Source: JAIVJN01 sp036732565 (GTDB lineage: Bacteria; Acidobacteriota; Vicinamibacteria; Vicinamibacterales; UBA2999). Taken from it: DNA of 17,984 nucleotides. Below the pieces are notes generated by a model. It made no database searches, was not told the DNA's origin, and was given only the letters and a program-made list of their open reading frames with translations. Every line of letters starts with the position of its first letter. The stretch's first letter is position 1. The position numbers were made by a program, and so were the translations under genes. Below, piece after piece: positions 1 through 8,489 of the stretch. The DNA lies in contig DAINCF010000084.1 of assembly GCA_036732565.1 (NCBI GenBank), positions 1 through 17,984 of the forward strand, in the 5' to 3' direction.

Positions 1-1508
1 CCCAGGATGGACAGCGCACGCCGCGGGGCCCGGCGCAGCGAGGCCTCGAATTCACGCTTCGCGTCCTGCGCGCGCCCCAACTTCAAGAGCACCTCACCGA
101 ACAGTTCGTGCGCCGGCTTGACTGGATTCGGCGGGCCGAACTCGAAACTGAGCGCGTCTTCAGCCTTGGCTGCGTCGCCCAACCGTTCGAGCGCCGGATC
201 CTGCTGTCCGCCTTTCAGCAGGATGAGCGCATCCAGTTGCTGCGCCATGATGGCGGGCACGCGAGCGTTGGCCGCGCCACCAGCGGCCGGAAGCCCCGTC
301 TGCGGCGTCGCGCTGCCGTGGTGAGCGTCGCCGCCAGTTGCCGCATTTGCAAACCCGCTCCGCATCTGCCCCAGTGCGGCCGTGGCGGCGGCGAGGTCGC
401 CGGACTCGAGCGCCGCGTATCCGTTGACGAAGTGATGCGCGCCGATCGCATCACCCCCCAGGCCCTGGATCGTCACCGGCACGCTCGCCGACGACCACTG
501 ACGCGTGTCCACGATCCACGCCGCGCGCATCAGCGCGAGATGGCTGCGGGTGCGGACCGACCCGCTCTTGGACGCGTCCGCTTCCATCGTCTGCAGGATG
601 CGTTTGGCGTCCTGATAGCGTCCTTGCTGCAGGTAGGCGTACTCGAGCCAGTGCAGCGCATGGAACCCGCGCTCGTCGACGCTCAGCTGCTTCCGTTGCA
701 CCCGTTCGTCGGCCGCGCGCCAGGAGCGCTCGTTCATCGATGCCGCCTCATCCCACGAGCCCATGGCGAAATAGATGTGCGACGGCATGTGCAGGGCGTG
801 CGAAGCCGACGGCGCGATCTTCGAGTAGGCATCGGCGGCCCGCATGCCCAGCGGGGCATGCACGGGATCGTCGTACGAGTGAATCAGATAGTGAGCGGCG
901 CCAGGATGCTGGGGGTTCTTCGCGTAGACGCGCTCGACGATCGCCGCCGCTTTCATGTAGGTCGCGAAGTCGCGACCGTTGTGACTGGTGCCGAGCAGCG
1001 CCAGTGCGTAGAAGGACGCGGCCTCCAGATCATCGGGGTTGGCGTCGAACACGCGGCGCATGGCGTCGGCATAGGCGCGATCGCGCGCCAGCTTGTCGCC
1101 TGGACCATACAAGGCCTCTACTGCCGCCAACCAGTTCTTCTCGTAGGTCGTGGGTGCCTTTGAGAGACGTGCCTCGGGCGTCGGCGCCAAACGCGCCAGC
1201 GCCGCCCGTGCGGCGTCAGGATCCGTCTGCGACCAGAGCGGATGGTTGTAGGTCATCGCCTCGCCCCAGTACGCCATCGCGTAGCCGGCGTCGAGACGCT
1301 GCGCCTCGAGAAACGCCTCCTTCGCATCGGCGTACTCGAAGCTGTGAAGCAAGAGCACACCCCGGTTGAACGCGGGCTTCGCCGCCGGCGCGCCAGAGGT
1401 CTCGAAGACGATGTGACCGAGACCGGCCGCATCCTGCGCCGCCGGCGTGAGCGATGCGAGCCCGCACAGGACCGAGACGACCGCGAGCAACTGGCGCTGG
1501 CGTGGCAT
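1..1508 (-). CDS. Secreted TPR-repeat protein, 3' end cut by window edge
   Basis: The reading frame is open from an ATG at 1508 down to base 1, 502 codons with no stop, so the C-terminus lies outside the window. An AGGAGG ribosome site lies about 7 bases before the ATG. The first 25 or so residues (MPRQRQLLAVVSVLCGLASL, then TPAAQ) look like a signal peptide, suggesting export. The rest is helical and rich in Ala, Tyr and Leu with TPR-like spacing, for example the stretch with NRGVLLLHSFEYADAKEAF near residue 48, YWGEAMTYNHPLW near 80, and HALHMPSHIYFAMGSWDEA further on. Proteins of this general kind are common in acidobacteria, and I know of no established biochemical role. TPR proteins usually act as scaffolds for protein contacts. 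The neighbouring receptor gene is in the same orientation, but a 311-bp gap with repeats separates them, so co-transcription is doubtful. Confidence 0.85.
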   Translation of the reverse strand, partial: MPRQRQLLAVVSVLCGLASLTPAAQDAAGLGHIVFETSGAPAAKPAFNRGVLLLHSFEYADAKEAFLEAQRLDAGYAMAYWGEAMTYNHPLWSQTDPDAARAALARLAPTPEARLSKAPTTYEKNWLAAVEALYGPGDKLARDRAYADAMRRVFDANPDDLEAASFYALALLGTSHNGRDFATYMKAAAIVERVYAKNPQHPGAAHYLIHSYDDPVHAPLGMRAADAYSKIAPSASHALHMPSHIYFAMGSWDEAASMNERSWRAADERVQRKQLSVDERGFHALHWLEYAYLQQGRYQDAKRILQTMEADASKSGSVRTRSHLALMRAAWIVDTRQWSSASVPVTIQGLGGDAIGAHHFVNGYAALESGDLAAATAALGQMRSGFANAATGGDAHHGSATPQTGLPAAGGAANARVPAIMAQQLDALILLKGGQQDPALERLGDAAKAEDALSFEFGPPNPVKPAHELFGEVLLKLGRAQDAKREFEASLRRAPRRALSIL

Positions 1509-1540
1509 CGACTGCCTCCTCTGAACCGGATGGTTCCGGC

Positions 1541-1570
1541 AGTCTACGCTTGCCTCGCAGGCGAGAGCAA
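1541..1570 (-). promoter_or_regulatory. Candidate sigma-70 promoter of the TPR protein gene
   Basis: Read on the minus strand, TTGCTC (1570-1565) is followed after 18 bases by TAGACT (1546-1541), about 33 bases before the ATG. An imperfect dyad, CTTGC-CTCG facing CGAG-A-GCAAG at 1549-1571, overlaps the spacer and -35 and could be an operator. The hexamer match is only moderate, so this is tentative. Confidence 0.3.
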
Positions 1571-1702
1571 GACCGGTCGAGACCGGAACTGCCTGAAACG
1601 GCCCGCAGACACGAACGGCCGGCCCGGCGACATCGCCGAACCGGCCGCATGCTCTCTTTCGTTGCCTTCGTGTTCTTTGTCTCAGAGCGCGTTGCGAAAT
1701 TG

Positions 1703-1730
1703 GTACGTAGCGCAGGCCTTCAGGCCTGCC
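1703..1730 (+). repeat. Family B 28-bp palindromic repeat, copy 1
   Basis: The head GTACGTAGC is followed by the dyad GCAGGCCT-TC-AGGCCTGC, ending in C. It is paired with copy 2 in opposite orientation, heads pointing outward. Confidence 0.85.
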
Positions 1731-1762
1731 TGCCGGTGCTCGCCGCGCACCAACAGGCGTTT

Positions 1763-1790
1763 GGCAGGCCTAAAGGCCTGCGCTACGTAC
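1763..1790 (-). repeat. Family B 28-bp palindromic repeat, copy 2
   Basis: On the minus strand it has the same head, GTACGTAGC, and the dyad GCAGGCCT-TT-AGGCCTGC. It differs from copy 1 only in the 2-base loop. Confidence 0.85.
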
Positions 1791-1819
1791 GCGACCGCAA
1801 TTTCGCAACGCGCTCTTAG

Positions 1820-4800
1820 TTAGAACCGAAGCCGCAGGCCGAGCTGAACCTGACGCGGCGCGCCAGGGTTGTTGGTCTGAATGAGCTGGCCAAATGTCGG
1901 TGAGGTCGGGTTGTTATCCGTCAGCGACAGGAAGTTCGGGTTCGTGGGTGCGCTGAAGCCGCAATCGAGCGGCGCCGTACCCGCGCAGTAGTTGGTGACC
2001 GTTGCACCCGCGAGCTGGATGTTGTCCCAGTTGAACAGGTTGAAGATCTCCGCCGTCAACAGCAGCTCGCGCGTGCCAGCGAAGCGAGCGCCCCACTGCA
2101 CGCGCAGCGTGACTTCCTTGAACGGTTCGTTCCTGAACGCATTGCGCTCGAACGGTATGCCAGGGGCGCTGTACGGACGATCCGAGCCGCCCTGGCTGCT
2201 GTTGACGTCGCGGCCGAAGGTCGCGTCGATCGGAATGGCCGACTGAGCGCGGAAGCCTGTTGACACGTCGAAGTTGAAGGGCAGGTAGAACAAGGCGTAG
2301 CCGTTGAACTGATGCCGACGGTCGAGGCGGGCGTAATTCCATTCAGGACCCAGGTCGAAGCCATTCTCGTACTGGACGCCGCCCGAATCGCGCTCGTTGT
2401 CGTCGTCGGACATCGATCGGCTCAGCACGTAGTTCGCGTCGAGGGTGCCCCAGGCCTTTCGCAAGCGGCCGGTCAGCGTCATCGCGGTGTACTCGGACTT
2501 CGCGCTGGACTCGCGAACCTGTACCGACGCCAAGCCTGGCTGCGGCCGCGTCAGCGAGAAGATCGGCCGTTGCGCGGGATCCGACGCGCTGGGCGTCGGT
2601 ATGCCCAGGTTCATCTCGCGGTTGCGCTGGAGAAACTCGGTCTTGACGTAGGTGACGTCGGCGGACACCGTGAGATCGGTGACCAGTTCGCGCTCCACCC
2701 CCACGCCGCCTTGAATCGAACGCGGGTTGCGGAAGTCCTGATCGACGGCGATGACCTGCGCGCTGGAAAACGGATTCGTGGTGACGCCCAGGATTGTCGC
2801 GATCTGCGTGATCTGCTCGGTCGTCAGAACTGGCAGGTTGTCCAGGCGGACGGTATTCAGGTCGATGCCGATGAGACGGAGCTGCTGGTACAGCGTGACA
2901 TTCGGATTGCCTGCAGGCACCGGGAAGGGCAGCCGAGTGGAGACATCGCCCGGAGGCACCCGGAAGTTGTTCATGGGCCCCGCGAACAGCAGCATCGGCG
3001 AGCGCGCATAGTAGAGCCCGCTGTAGCCACGCACAACGGTCCGTCCATCGCTGGTCGGATCCCACGCAAAACCGACGCGTGGGCCGAACTGGTTCAGCGA
3101 ATCGGGAATCTGGCTCGGGTCTACGGTGCGACCGTTCGGGAAGACGAAGCCGTCGAGCGCATTCAGGATGTAATCGTTGTTCGCCTCTGGCGTGTCGTTG
3201 AACGCGCCCTCCCAGCGGAGGCCGTAATTCAACGTGAACGTCGGCGTAACCTTCCACGCATCCTGTGCGAAGAACGCGACGGCATCGGACGACATCGTCG
3301 CGTCGAGGTTGCCGATCTGTTTGTCGTAGCGCGCGACCGTGGTCAGCACGTCGAATCGATTCGCCGTCGGTCCGCCCACGGACATCACTTCGAGCATGGT
3401 GGCGGACGTGCCTGTGAGGGTCCAGGTGCCGAACTGGTTGAAGCCAAACCGCTGCGTTGCGTAGTCGTGCAGATACTCGGCGCCAAACTTGAAGCTGTGC
3501 GTGCCCTTGAGCGCCGTCAGGTTTGCCGCCGCTTGTGTCCGGTAGTCCGTCTGAGAGTTGTCACCGAGAAAGCTCACCGTACCCACGTTCCCGACGGTGC
3601 CGGTGATCAGCGGCTGGCGAACGTTTGCCTCCCGCGGACGATTCTCGCGCGTGTACCCGGCGCGAACCTCCATCAGAAGGTTCGGGTTGAGAACCGACGT
3701 GTACTGACCGACGATGGTATTGGTGCGATCCTTCTCGGTGCCGTTGTTGGAGACGGCGCTGGTCGTCGTGTCCGACAGCGCGTTGCCGGTCGCGTTGGAG
3801 TTCTTCGCGCGATTGTCGCTGTAGCTGTAGCGGACGCTCAAACGGTTCCCCGAACCGAGGTTGTAGTCGACGCGCCCGAGCAGCCCTTCGGCGTTGTTGG
3901 TGGCGTCGAACGGTTCTTCCAGATTCTTGAAAAACTCGTACGCCTCTCTGTTCGTGTCATCTGGCGTGATACCCGTCAGATTGAACACGACGCTGCGGGT
4001 GTTATCGAAGCGCTGTAACTCTGCGGCGGCAAAGTAGAACATTCGATCGGTGGAGATGGGGCCGCCGACCGAGCCGCCGAACTGCTGCTGCGTGGGCGCC
4101 GCCGTCTGACCGAACGCGTTCCGTTCGGCCCAATCCTTGTTGCGGTTGACGTAGAAGAGCGTTCCGTTCGTGTTGTTCGTCCCTGATTTCGTGATCGCGT
4201 TCACCATACCGCCGGTGGATCGCCCGAACTCCGCGGAGTAGCCGGCGGCAACCACCTGGAACTCCTGAACGGCTTCCTGCGGAATGGTGAACGCGTTGTT
4301 CGATCGCTCGCCCCCGCGGATGCCCCCAAAGAACGGCTGGTTGTAGTCGGCGCCGTCGACGCTGACGTTCGAGTTGATGCCGCGCTGGCCCGCGAACGAG
4401 AGCTGGCCGCGCTGGGTGTCGACCTGGACGGTCGGCGTCAGCGTGACGAAGTCCTGGAAGCGTCGACCGTTGATCGGCAGGTTCGCGATGGCGTCCGCGC
4501 CAATCGTGGTCGTCCGGACGGTGGTGCTCGTCTCGACGATGGGCGACCGTGCTTCGACGACGACGGTTTCGGCCACGCCAGTGACGTTCAACGCTTGATT
4601 GATCGTGATGGTCGAGCCCACCGTGAGCTGCACCTTGCGCGTGGCCGTGGTGAAGCCAGGCAACTCGAGGCTCAGCTCGTAGGCGCCCGGTGGCATCAGC
4701 GGCAGGCCATATTGTCCCGACTCGTTGGTGACGACCGTGCGCTCGTATCCGGTCTCGGGGCTTCTCGCGGTGACGGTCGCGCCCGGGAGCACGCCGCCTT

Positions 4801-4924
4801 GCGTGTCGGTCACGGTGCCGTTGATTTCTGCGGTGGTCGCCTGGGATTGTGCGGCGACGGCGCTCGGCCACGCGAGCGCGGCGATGGTCACGCACAGCGA
4901 CAGGGCTCGTGTCAGCTGCTTCAT
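1820..4924 (-). CDS. Oar-like TonB-dependent outer-membrane receptor with carboxypeptidase-regulatory domain
   Basis: This 1034-residue protein starts with a signal peptide of about 25 residues (MKQLTRALSLCVTIAALAWP, then SAVAA). Residues about 32-112 form a carboxypeptidase-regulatory-like beta-sandwich (INGTVTDTQGGVLPGATV, then NESGQYGLPLMPPGAYEL). A plug domain follows at about 120-245, with LPINGRRFQDFVTLTPTVQ and an AEFGRSTGGMVNAITKSGTN-type end. The remainder is a beta-barrel closing in LGLRLRF, the terminal aromatic residue typical of Bam substrates. The family acts in the outer membrane, taking up large substrates such as saccharides or peptides in a TonB-driven way; the substrate cannot be read from sequence. 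A GAGGAAGGA ribosome site precedes the ATG. No SusD partner lies nearby, as is usual for Oar-type receptors. It is probably a single-gene unit, ending just before the large inverted repeat. Confidence 0.93.
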   Translation of the reverse strand: MKQLTRALSLCVTIAALAWPSAVAAQSQATTAEINGTVTDTQGGVLPGATVTARSPETGYERTVVTNESGQYGLPLMPPGAYELSLELPGFTTATRKVQLTVGSTITINQALNVTGVAETVVVEARSPIVETSTTVRTTTIGADAIANLPINGRRFQDFVTLTPTVQVDTQRGQLSFAGQRGINSNVSVDGADYNQPFFGGIRGGERSNNAFTIPQEAVQEFQVVAAGYSAEFGRSTGGMVNAITKSGTNNTNGTLFYVNRNKDWAERNAFGQTAAPTQQQFGGSVGGPISTDRMFYFAAAELQRFDNTRSVVFNLTGITPDDTNREAYEFFKNLEEPFDATNNAEGLLGRVDYNLGSGNRLSVRYSYSDNRAKNSNATGNALSDTTTSAVSNNGTEKDRTNTIVGQYTSVLNPNLLMEVRAGYTRENRPREANVRQPLITGTVGNVGTVSFLGDNSQTDYRTQAAANLTALKGTHSFKFGAEYLHDYATQRFGFNQFGTWTLTGTSATMLEVMSVGGPTANRFDVLTTVARYDKQIGNLDATMSSDAVAFFAQDAWKVTPTFTLNYGLRWEGAFNDTPEANNDYILNALDGFVFPNGRTVDPSQIPDSLNQFGPRVGFAWDPTSDGRTVVRGYSGLYYARSPMLLFAGPMNNFRVPPGDVSTRLPFPVPAGNPNVTLYQQLRLIGIDLNTVRLDNLPVLTTEQITQIATILGVTTNPFSSAQVIAVDQDFRNPRSIQGGVGVERELVTDLTVSADVTYVKTEFLQRNREMNLGIPTPSASDPAQRPIFSLTRPQPGLASVQVRESSAKSEYTAMTLTGRLRKAWGTLDANYVLSRSMSDDDNERDSGGVQYENGFDLGPEWNYARLDRRHQFNGYALFYLPFNFDVSTGFRAQSAIPIDATFGRDVNSSQGGSDRPYSAPGIPFERNAFRNEPFKEVTLRVQWGARFAGTRELLLTAEIFNLFNWDNIQLAGATVTNYCAGTAPLDCGFSAPTNPNFLSLTDNNPTSPTFGQLIQTNNPGAPRQVQLGLRLRF

Positions 4925-5035
4925 TTACAGGTTCCTTCCTCGGGGCTGAGAATGGGTCAAGTCAAGGAAAACGGCGCAAAATCCTTCCAAATAACGCGAA
5001 AACGACGATATCACCCGGATGTTTCAGGCAGGTAA

Positions 5036-5062
5036 AACGCCGTCGCCCAGGGCGACGGCGTT
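5036..5062 (-). terminator. Distal intrinsic terminator of the TPR lipoprotein gene
   Basis: There is a perfect 12-bp stem (AACGCCGTCGCC against GGCGACGGCGTT) with a 3-base loop. On the minus strand the 3' arm runs into TTTTACC, a short U-tract. It lies 14 bp beyond the first terminator hairpin. Confidence 0.7.
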
Positions 5063-5071
5063 CGAGAACGC

Positions 5072-5104
5072 AAAAAGGCCGTTCCGCCCGGAGGCGAAAC
5101 GGCC
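5072..5104 (-). terminator. Proximal intrinsic terminator of the TPR lipoprotein gene
   Basis: Read on the minus strand, GGCCGTTTCGCC pairs with GGCGGAACGGCC (one G-U pair, 4-base loop) and is followed at once by TTTTT (5076-5072). This is a textbook Rho-independent terminator 30 bp after the stop at 5134. Confidence 0.88.
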
Positions 5105-5133
5105 CTTGGTTGCATCGCGTTGAGGGTCGGCGG

Positions 5134-6078
5134 CTAGCTGACGCCCGACGCCTTCTGCTTGCGCAGCTCGGTGGCCTTGTCACGGAGCTGGTCGGCTTCC
5201 TTCAGGAGCTCCTGCTGCTTCTTCGGGTCCTTTTCGAGATTGGCCTGGAGCCGGAGCAGGAGGTTCTTGTAGGCGATCGCTTCCATGTAGTCGCTCTTGA
5301 TCTGGATCGACTTGTTCACGGAGTCGATGCCGCTCATGACGTACTGCATCTTCTCTTTGTCCGTCAGGCGGAAGTCGCGGTAGGCCTTGTCCCAGTAGTA
5401 GGTGGCCGTGGTGTAGTAGGCCTCCGGGTTGTTCGGCTCCACCTTGACGCGCTGATCCAGCGCTTCGATGGTCTTGGTGAAGTCCCCCTGACGGTTGTAG
5501 TAGCCCGCCAACTGCAGGTAGACGGCCGGGTCGTTGGGCCGAACCTCACGCGCCTTCAGGAAGGTCTCCTCGGCCAGCTGATACTCGCCGGAGTCCTCGT
5601 AGATGTCGGCCAGCACGAAGTAGTTCTGCGTGTCGGACGGATCGAGCTGGATCATCTGCTTGACGACCGGCTCGGCCTGCGTCGGATCGTTCAGCTTCTC
5701 GGCGCCGAAGGCCGCGACCAGGTAGTCGAGCGAAAGGCGTTTCAGCTTCGGGTCCTGGATCTTCTCGCCGGCCAGCTTGTAGTTCTCGATGGCCTTCGTC
5801 AGGTAGCCATCGTTCTGGGCCTCGCCCTTGCGGGTGGGGCGGAACATGTTGTCGTAGGAGTTGGCCAGGTAAAAGTAGATCTCCGTCCGGTTCGGATCGG
5901 CCTCGATGGCCTCCTCGTACTTCTGGGCCGCCTGACGCCAGTCACTGGCCTGGTAGAATTTGTTGCCGTCCTTGAACGCCTTCATGGCGCGGACCTCGCC
6001 GATTTTCCCGCAGCCGGCTAGCGCGAGGCCAAGCCCGGCGACCAGAGCCAGACACGCTGCCGTAGACCGGATCCTCAT
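5134..6078 (-). CDS. TPR-repeat lipoprotein
   Basis: The start chosen is the ATG at 6078, with a GGGGGAG ribosome site a few bases upstream. It opens directly on a lipoprotein signal (MRIRSTAACLALVAGLGLAL, then A-G-C with the lipidated Cys at residue 23). The frame stays open upstream to 6276, but that would bury the signal peptide. The mature part is nearly all TPR helices: about 34-67, 88-105, 150-183, 184-217 and 218-270, with signatures such as AAQKYEEAIEADPNRTEIYFYL and NNPEAYYTTATYYWDKAY split over repeats. A charged helix, possibly coiled coil, follows at 275-310. The protein is probably anchored on a membrane facing the periplasm, as an assembly or scaffold factor; the partner is unknown. 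It is transcribed alone, divergently from rel, and is closed by two terminators. Confidence 0.92.
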   Translation of the reverse strand: MRIRSTAACLALVAGLGLALAGCGKIGEVRAMKAFKDGNKFYQASDWRQAAQKYEEAIEADPNRTEIYFYLANSYDNMFRPTRKGEAQNDGYLTKAIENYKLAGEKIQDPKLKRLSLDYLVAAFGAEKLNDPTQAEPVVKQMIQLDPSDTQNYFVLADIYEDSGEYQLAEETFLKAREVRPNDPAVYLQLAGYYNRQGDFTKTIEALDQRVKVEPNNPEAYYTTATYYWDKAYRDFRLTDKEKMQYVMSGIDSVNKSIQIKSDYMEAIAYKNLLLRLQANLEKDPKKQQELLKEADQLRDKATELRKQKASGVS

Positions 6079-6195
6079 CGTACTCCCCCTCAGTATCGCT
6101 ATAAGGGCGGGTCTTGCGACTCGCCCTGGGTAGATGTGGTGCAGAGGTGCTTGCTCACCCGATTTGCCAGCCGGGCGCGAGCCGCAAAGAGGCCG

Positions 6196-6225
6196 AGTAT
6201 AGCCACTTTGCTTGACCCCCTGCAA
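6196..6225 (-). promoter_or_regulatory. Candidate promoter of the TPR lipoprotein gene
   Basis: On the minus strand TTGCAG (6225-6220) is followed after 18 bases by TATACT (6201-6196), giving a leader of about 110 bases. Its -35 and spacer overlap the opposing rel promoter, so the two may compete for polymerase. Confidence 0.45.
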
Positions 6226-6240
6226 CCCCAACCCTATGAT
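6212..6240 (+). promoter_or_regulatory. Sigma-70-type promoter of rel
   Basis: TTGACC (6212-6217) and TATGAT (6235-6240) are separated by the ideal 17 bases, five matches of six in each hexamer. The predicted start is near 6247, giving a leader of about 35 bases to the ATG at 6282. It is the best sigma-70 match noticed in the window. Confidence 0.7.
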
Positions 6241-6281
6241 GAAACGAGACGTCCCCTCTACCACGTTAGACACCAATCCGC

Positions 6282-8444
6282 ATGATTCGATTCGAGGATC
6301 TGCTCGAAAAAGTCCGGGGCTACACCCCCGAGGCTGACCTCGAGCTGCTTCGCCGGGCCTACGTGTTCTCCGCGCTGGAGCACAAGGGCCAGGTGCGGCA
6401 TTCCGGCGAACCCTACCTCGTCCATCCGCTCGAGGTCGCCAGCATCCTCGCCGACATGAAGCTCGACGTTGTCTGCGTCTCCGCGGGCCTCCTCCACGAC
6501 GTCGTCGAAGACACGCTGACCACGATCGACCGCATCCGCGAGACGTTTGGCGACGATGTCGCGCACATCGTCGAAGGGGTGACCAAGATCAGCCTGGTGC
6601 CGTTCTCGTCGAGCGAGGAGCGGCAGGTCGAGAACTTCCGCAAGATGCTGCTGGCGATGGTGGATGACATCCGCGTCATCCTCGTCAAGCTCGCCGATCG
6701 GCTGCACAACATGCGCACGCTGCAGTTCATGTCCGAGGAGCGGCGCATCCGGACGGCGCAGGAGACGCTGGACATCTACGCGCCCATCGCCAACCGCCTC
6801 GGCATGAGCAAGGTCAAAAACGAGCTCGAGGAGCTCTCGTTCCAGTATCTGGAGCCGAGGGCGTTCGAGTCGTTGGCCTCACGCGTCGAGGCGAAGCGCC
6901 GGGTGACCGAAAGCGAAATCGGCGCGCTCAAGCAGGAGGTCATGACGAAGCTGCGCGAAGCGCAGATTCCCGTGCTCCGCCTCGAGGGGCGCACCAAGCG
7001 GCTTTACAGCATCTGGCTCAAGCTGAAGCGGCAGAAGATCGATCTGGAGCAGGTCTACGACTTCGTGGCCTTGCGCATCGTCACGCAATCGGTGAAGGAC
7101 TGCTATGCCGCGCTCGGCATCATTCACCAGACGTGGTCGCCGGTCCCGGGACGCATCAAGGACTTCATCGCGATGCCGCGGCCGAACGGGTATCAGTCGC
7201 TGCACACGTCCGTCATCAGCGAGCGTGGCTATCCGTTCGAGGTGCAGATCCGCACCGGGGAAATGGATCGGCGCGCGGAGGAAGGCATCGCCGCGCACTG
7301 GAAGTACAAGGAAGGCCGCATCGGCGCCGGACGCGACGAGCAGTACTTTCAGTGGCTGCGCCAGCTGCTGGAGTGGCAGCAGGAGGTCCGCGATCCGCAG
7401 GAGTTCCTCACCAACCTGAAGATCGATCTCTATCCCGAGGAGGTCTACACGTTCACGCCGCGCGGGCAGGTCAAGGTATTGCCGAAGGGATCGACGCCCG
7501 TCGACTTCGCCTACGCCATCCACACGGACGTCGGCCATCACTGCGTCGGCGCGCGCGTCAACGGCCGCATGGTGCAGCTGCGCACCCGCCTCAAGAACGG
7601 CGACATCGTCGAGATCGTGACCAACCCGGGCCACAAGCCCAGCCGCGACTGGATGAACTTCGTCGGCACGTCGCGGGCGCGCAACAAGATCAAGCACCTG
7701 ATTCAGGCCGAGGAGAAGGAGCGCGCGGTCGAATTCGGGCGCAAGCTCCTGGAGAAAGAGGGGCGACGCTTCGATCTCAATGTCTTCAAGGCGTTCGATG
7801 GCGAGCCGATGATGAAGGTCGCGCTCGACTTCGGATCGCAGAAGGTCGACGACCTCTACGCGCAGCTCGGATACGGCAAGGTGTCGGCCAAGCAGGTGCT
7901 GGACAAGCTCGTGCCGCAGGAGCAACTCCGGGAGAAGCCGCCCGAGCATCCCGTTGTCAGTGCGGTGAAGCGCGTCCTGAGCCCAGGGTCCACGAGCGAC
8001 CGCATCAAGGTGAGCGGCGCCGACGAGCTGATGGTCTTTCGCGCCCGGTGTTGCAATCCGATCCGCGGCGAGCGCATCGTCGGCTACATCACCCGCGGCA
8101 AGGGTGTGTCGGTGCACTCAGCGAATTGTCCGAACGTGCTCAACCTGCAGTACGCGCCCGAACGGCGGATCGACGTCGAGTGGGACAAAGGGAGCGACAT
8201 CGCCCCCTATACCGTGCGGCTCACCATGGAAGTGGAAGATCGGCGGGGCATCCTCGCCGACCTCAGCGCCCGCATCGCCGACATCAACACCAACATCACC
8301 AATATCGAGGCGAAGACCGGCGATCAACGCGGCCGCATCGATATGACCGTGGAGATTCAGGACTTGAAGCACCTGGAGAAGGTGATCAAGTCGCTGCGCG
8401 GCGTGAATGGCGTGATTGGCGTCGAGCGTGCGGCCACGCGGTAG
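6282..8444 (+). CDS. rel: Bifunctional (p)ppGpp synthetase/hydrolase (RelA/SpoT family)
   Basis: The 720-residue, full-length long RSH enzyme makes (p)ppGpp from ATP and GTP/GDP and hydrolyses it, setting the stringent response. The HD hydrolase domain (about 20-180) keeps His48, His72-Asp73 (LLHDVVEDT) and Asp139 (KLADRLHNM). The synthetase domain (about 230-345) has GRTKRLYSIWLKLK, RIKD at 291-294, NGYQSLHTS and VQIRTGEMDRRAEEGIAAHW. RIKD fits the RxKD motif of bifunctional enzymes rather than the ExDD of synthetase-only RelA. The TGS domain is at about 388-448, the zinc-finger-like region with Cys590-Cys591, His612 and Cys616 follows, and an ACT domain fills 643-718. With intact hydrolase residues it is probably the main or only long RSH here. 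No good Shine-Dalgarno precedes the ATG. A strong promoter lies upstream and a family A palindrome downstream. Confidence 0.96.
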   Translation: MIRFEDLLEKVRGYTPEADLELLRRAYVFSALEHKGQVRHSGEPYLVHPLEVASILADMKLDVVCVSAGLLHDVVEDTLTTIDRIRETFGDDVAHIVEGVTKISLVPFSSSEERQVENFRKMLLAMVDDIRVILVKLADRLHNMRTLQFMSEERRIRTAQETLDIYAPIANRLGMSKVKNELEELSFQYLEPRAFESLASRVEAKRRVTESEIGALKQEVMTKLREAQIPVLRLEGRTKRLYSIWLKLKRQKIDLEQVYDFVALRIVTQSVKDCYAALGIIHQTWSPVPGRIKDFIAMPRPNGYQSLHTSVISERGYPFEVQIRTGEMDRRAEEGIAAHWKYKEGRIGAGRDEQYFQWLRQLLEWQQEVRDPQEFLTNLKIDLYPEEVYTFTPRGQVKVLPKGSTPVDFAYAIHTDVGHHCVGARVNGRMVQLRTRLKNGDIVEIVTNPGHKPSRDWMNFVGTSRARNKIKHLIQAEEKERAVEFGRKLLEKEGRRFDLNVFKAFDGEPMMKVALDFGSQKVDDLYAQLGYGKVSAKQVLDKLVPQEQLREKPPEHPVVSAVKRVLSPGSTSDRIKVSGADELMVFRARCCNPIRGERIVGYITRGKGVSVHSANCPNVLNLQYAPERRIDVEWDKGSDIAPYTVRLTMEVEDRRGILADLSARIADINTNITNIEAKTGDQRGRIDMTVEIQDLKHLEKVIKSLRGVNGVIGVERAATR

Positions 8445-8489
8445 CGGTTTCGAGGACGGGTACGGGCGAGGGTCGTCTCGAGGACACGT

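Larger units (their letters stand above)
1684..1816. repeat. 133-bp inverted-repeat element enclosing two family B palindromes
   Basis: The outer arms are a perfect 19-base inverted repeat: AGAGCGCGTTGCGAAATTG at 1684-1702 and its complement at 1798-1816. Directly inside the left arm is a family B copy (1703-1730). Its inverted partner is at 1763-1790, separated from the right arm by 7 unpaired bases (1791-1797). A 32-base spacer lies between the two copies. The element could fold into a long hairpin, and its outer end is 3 bases past the receptor stop codon. It resembles a MITE or a BIME-type paired REP, but no clear target-site duplication is visible. It may protect or end the receptor mRNA; no T-run marks a classical terminator. 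Confidence 0.8.
1509..1819. other. 311-bp intergenic region without a gene
   Basis: It lies between the start of the TPR protein gene and the stop of the receptor gene, both on the minus strand. From low to high coordinate it holds the candidate promoter and Shine-Dalgarno of the TPR gene, a GC-rich hairpin (CGGCCGG at 1616-1622 against CCGGCCG at 1641-1647, with an inner GGCG/CGCC pair), and the large inverted-repeat element at 1684-1816. No convincing coding sequence was seen. Short frames through the repeat translate to low-complexity text. Confidence 0.7.

Noticed and set aside
108..1163. Plus-strand frame (351 codons) opposite the left-edge TPR gene
   Set aside because: The minus strand has an open frame to the edge with a signal peptide, ribosome site and TPR-like sequence; the plus-strand translation looks random.
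2312..4018. Long plus-strand frame (568 codons) opposite the receptor gene
   Set aside because: It is the antisense of a well-supported receptor gene in GC-rich DNA. Its translation is Arg/Val/Ala-rich without family motifs, and no ribosome site precedes it.
5134..6276. Longer lipoprotein start at 6276
   Set aside because: It would add 66 residues before a clear lipoprotein signal peptide, and would run through the rel promoter region. The ATG at 6078 has its own ribosome site.
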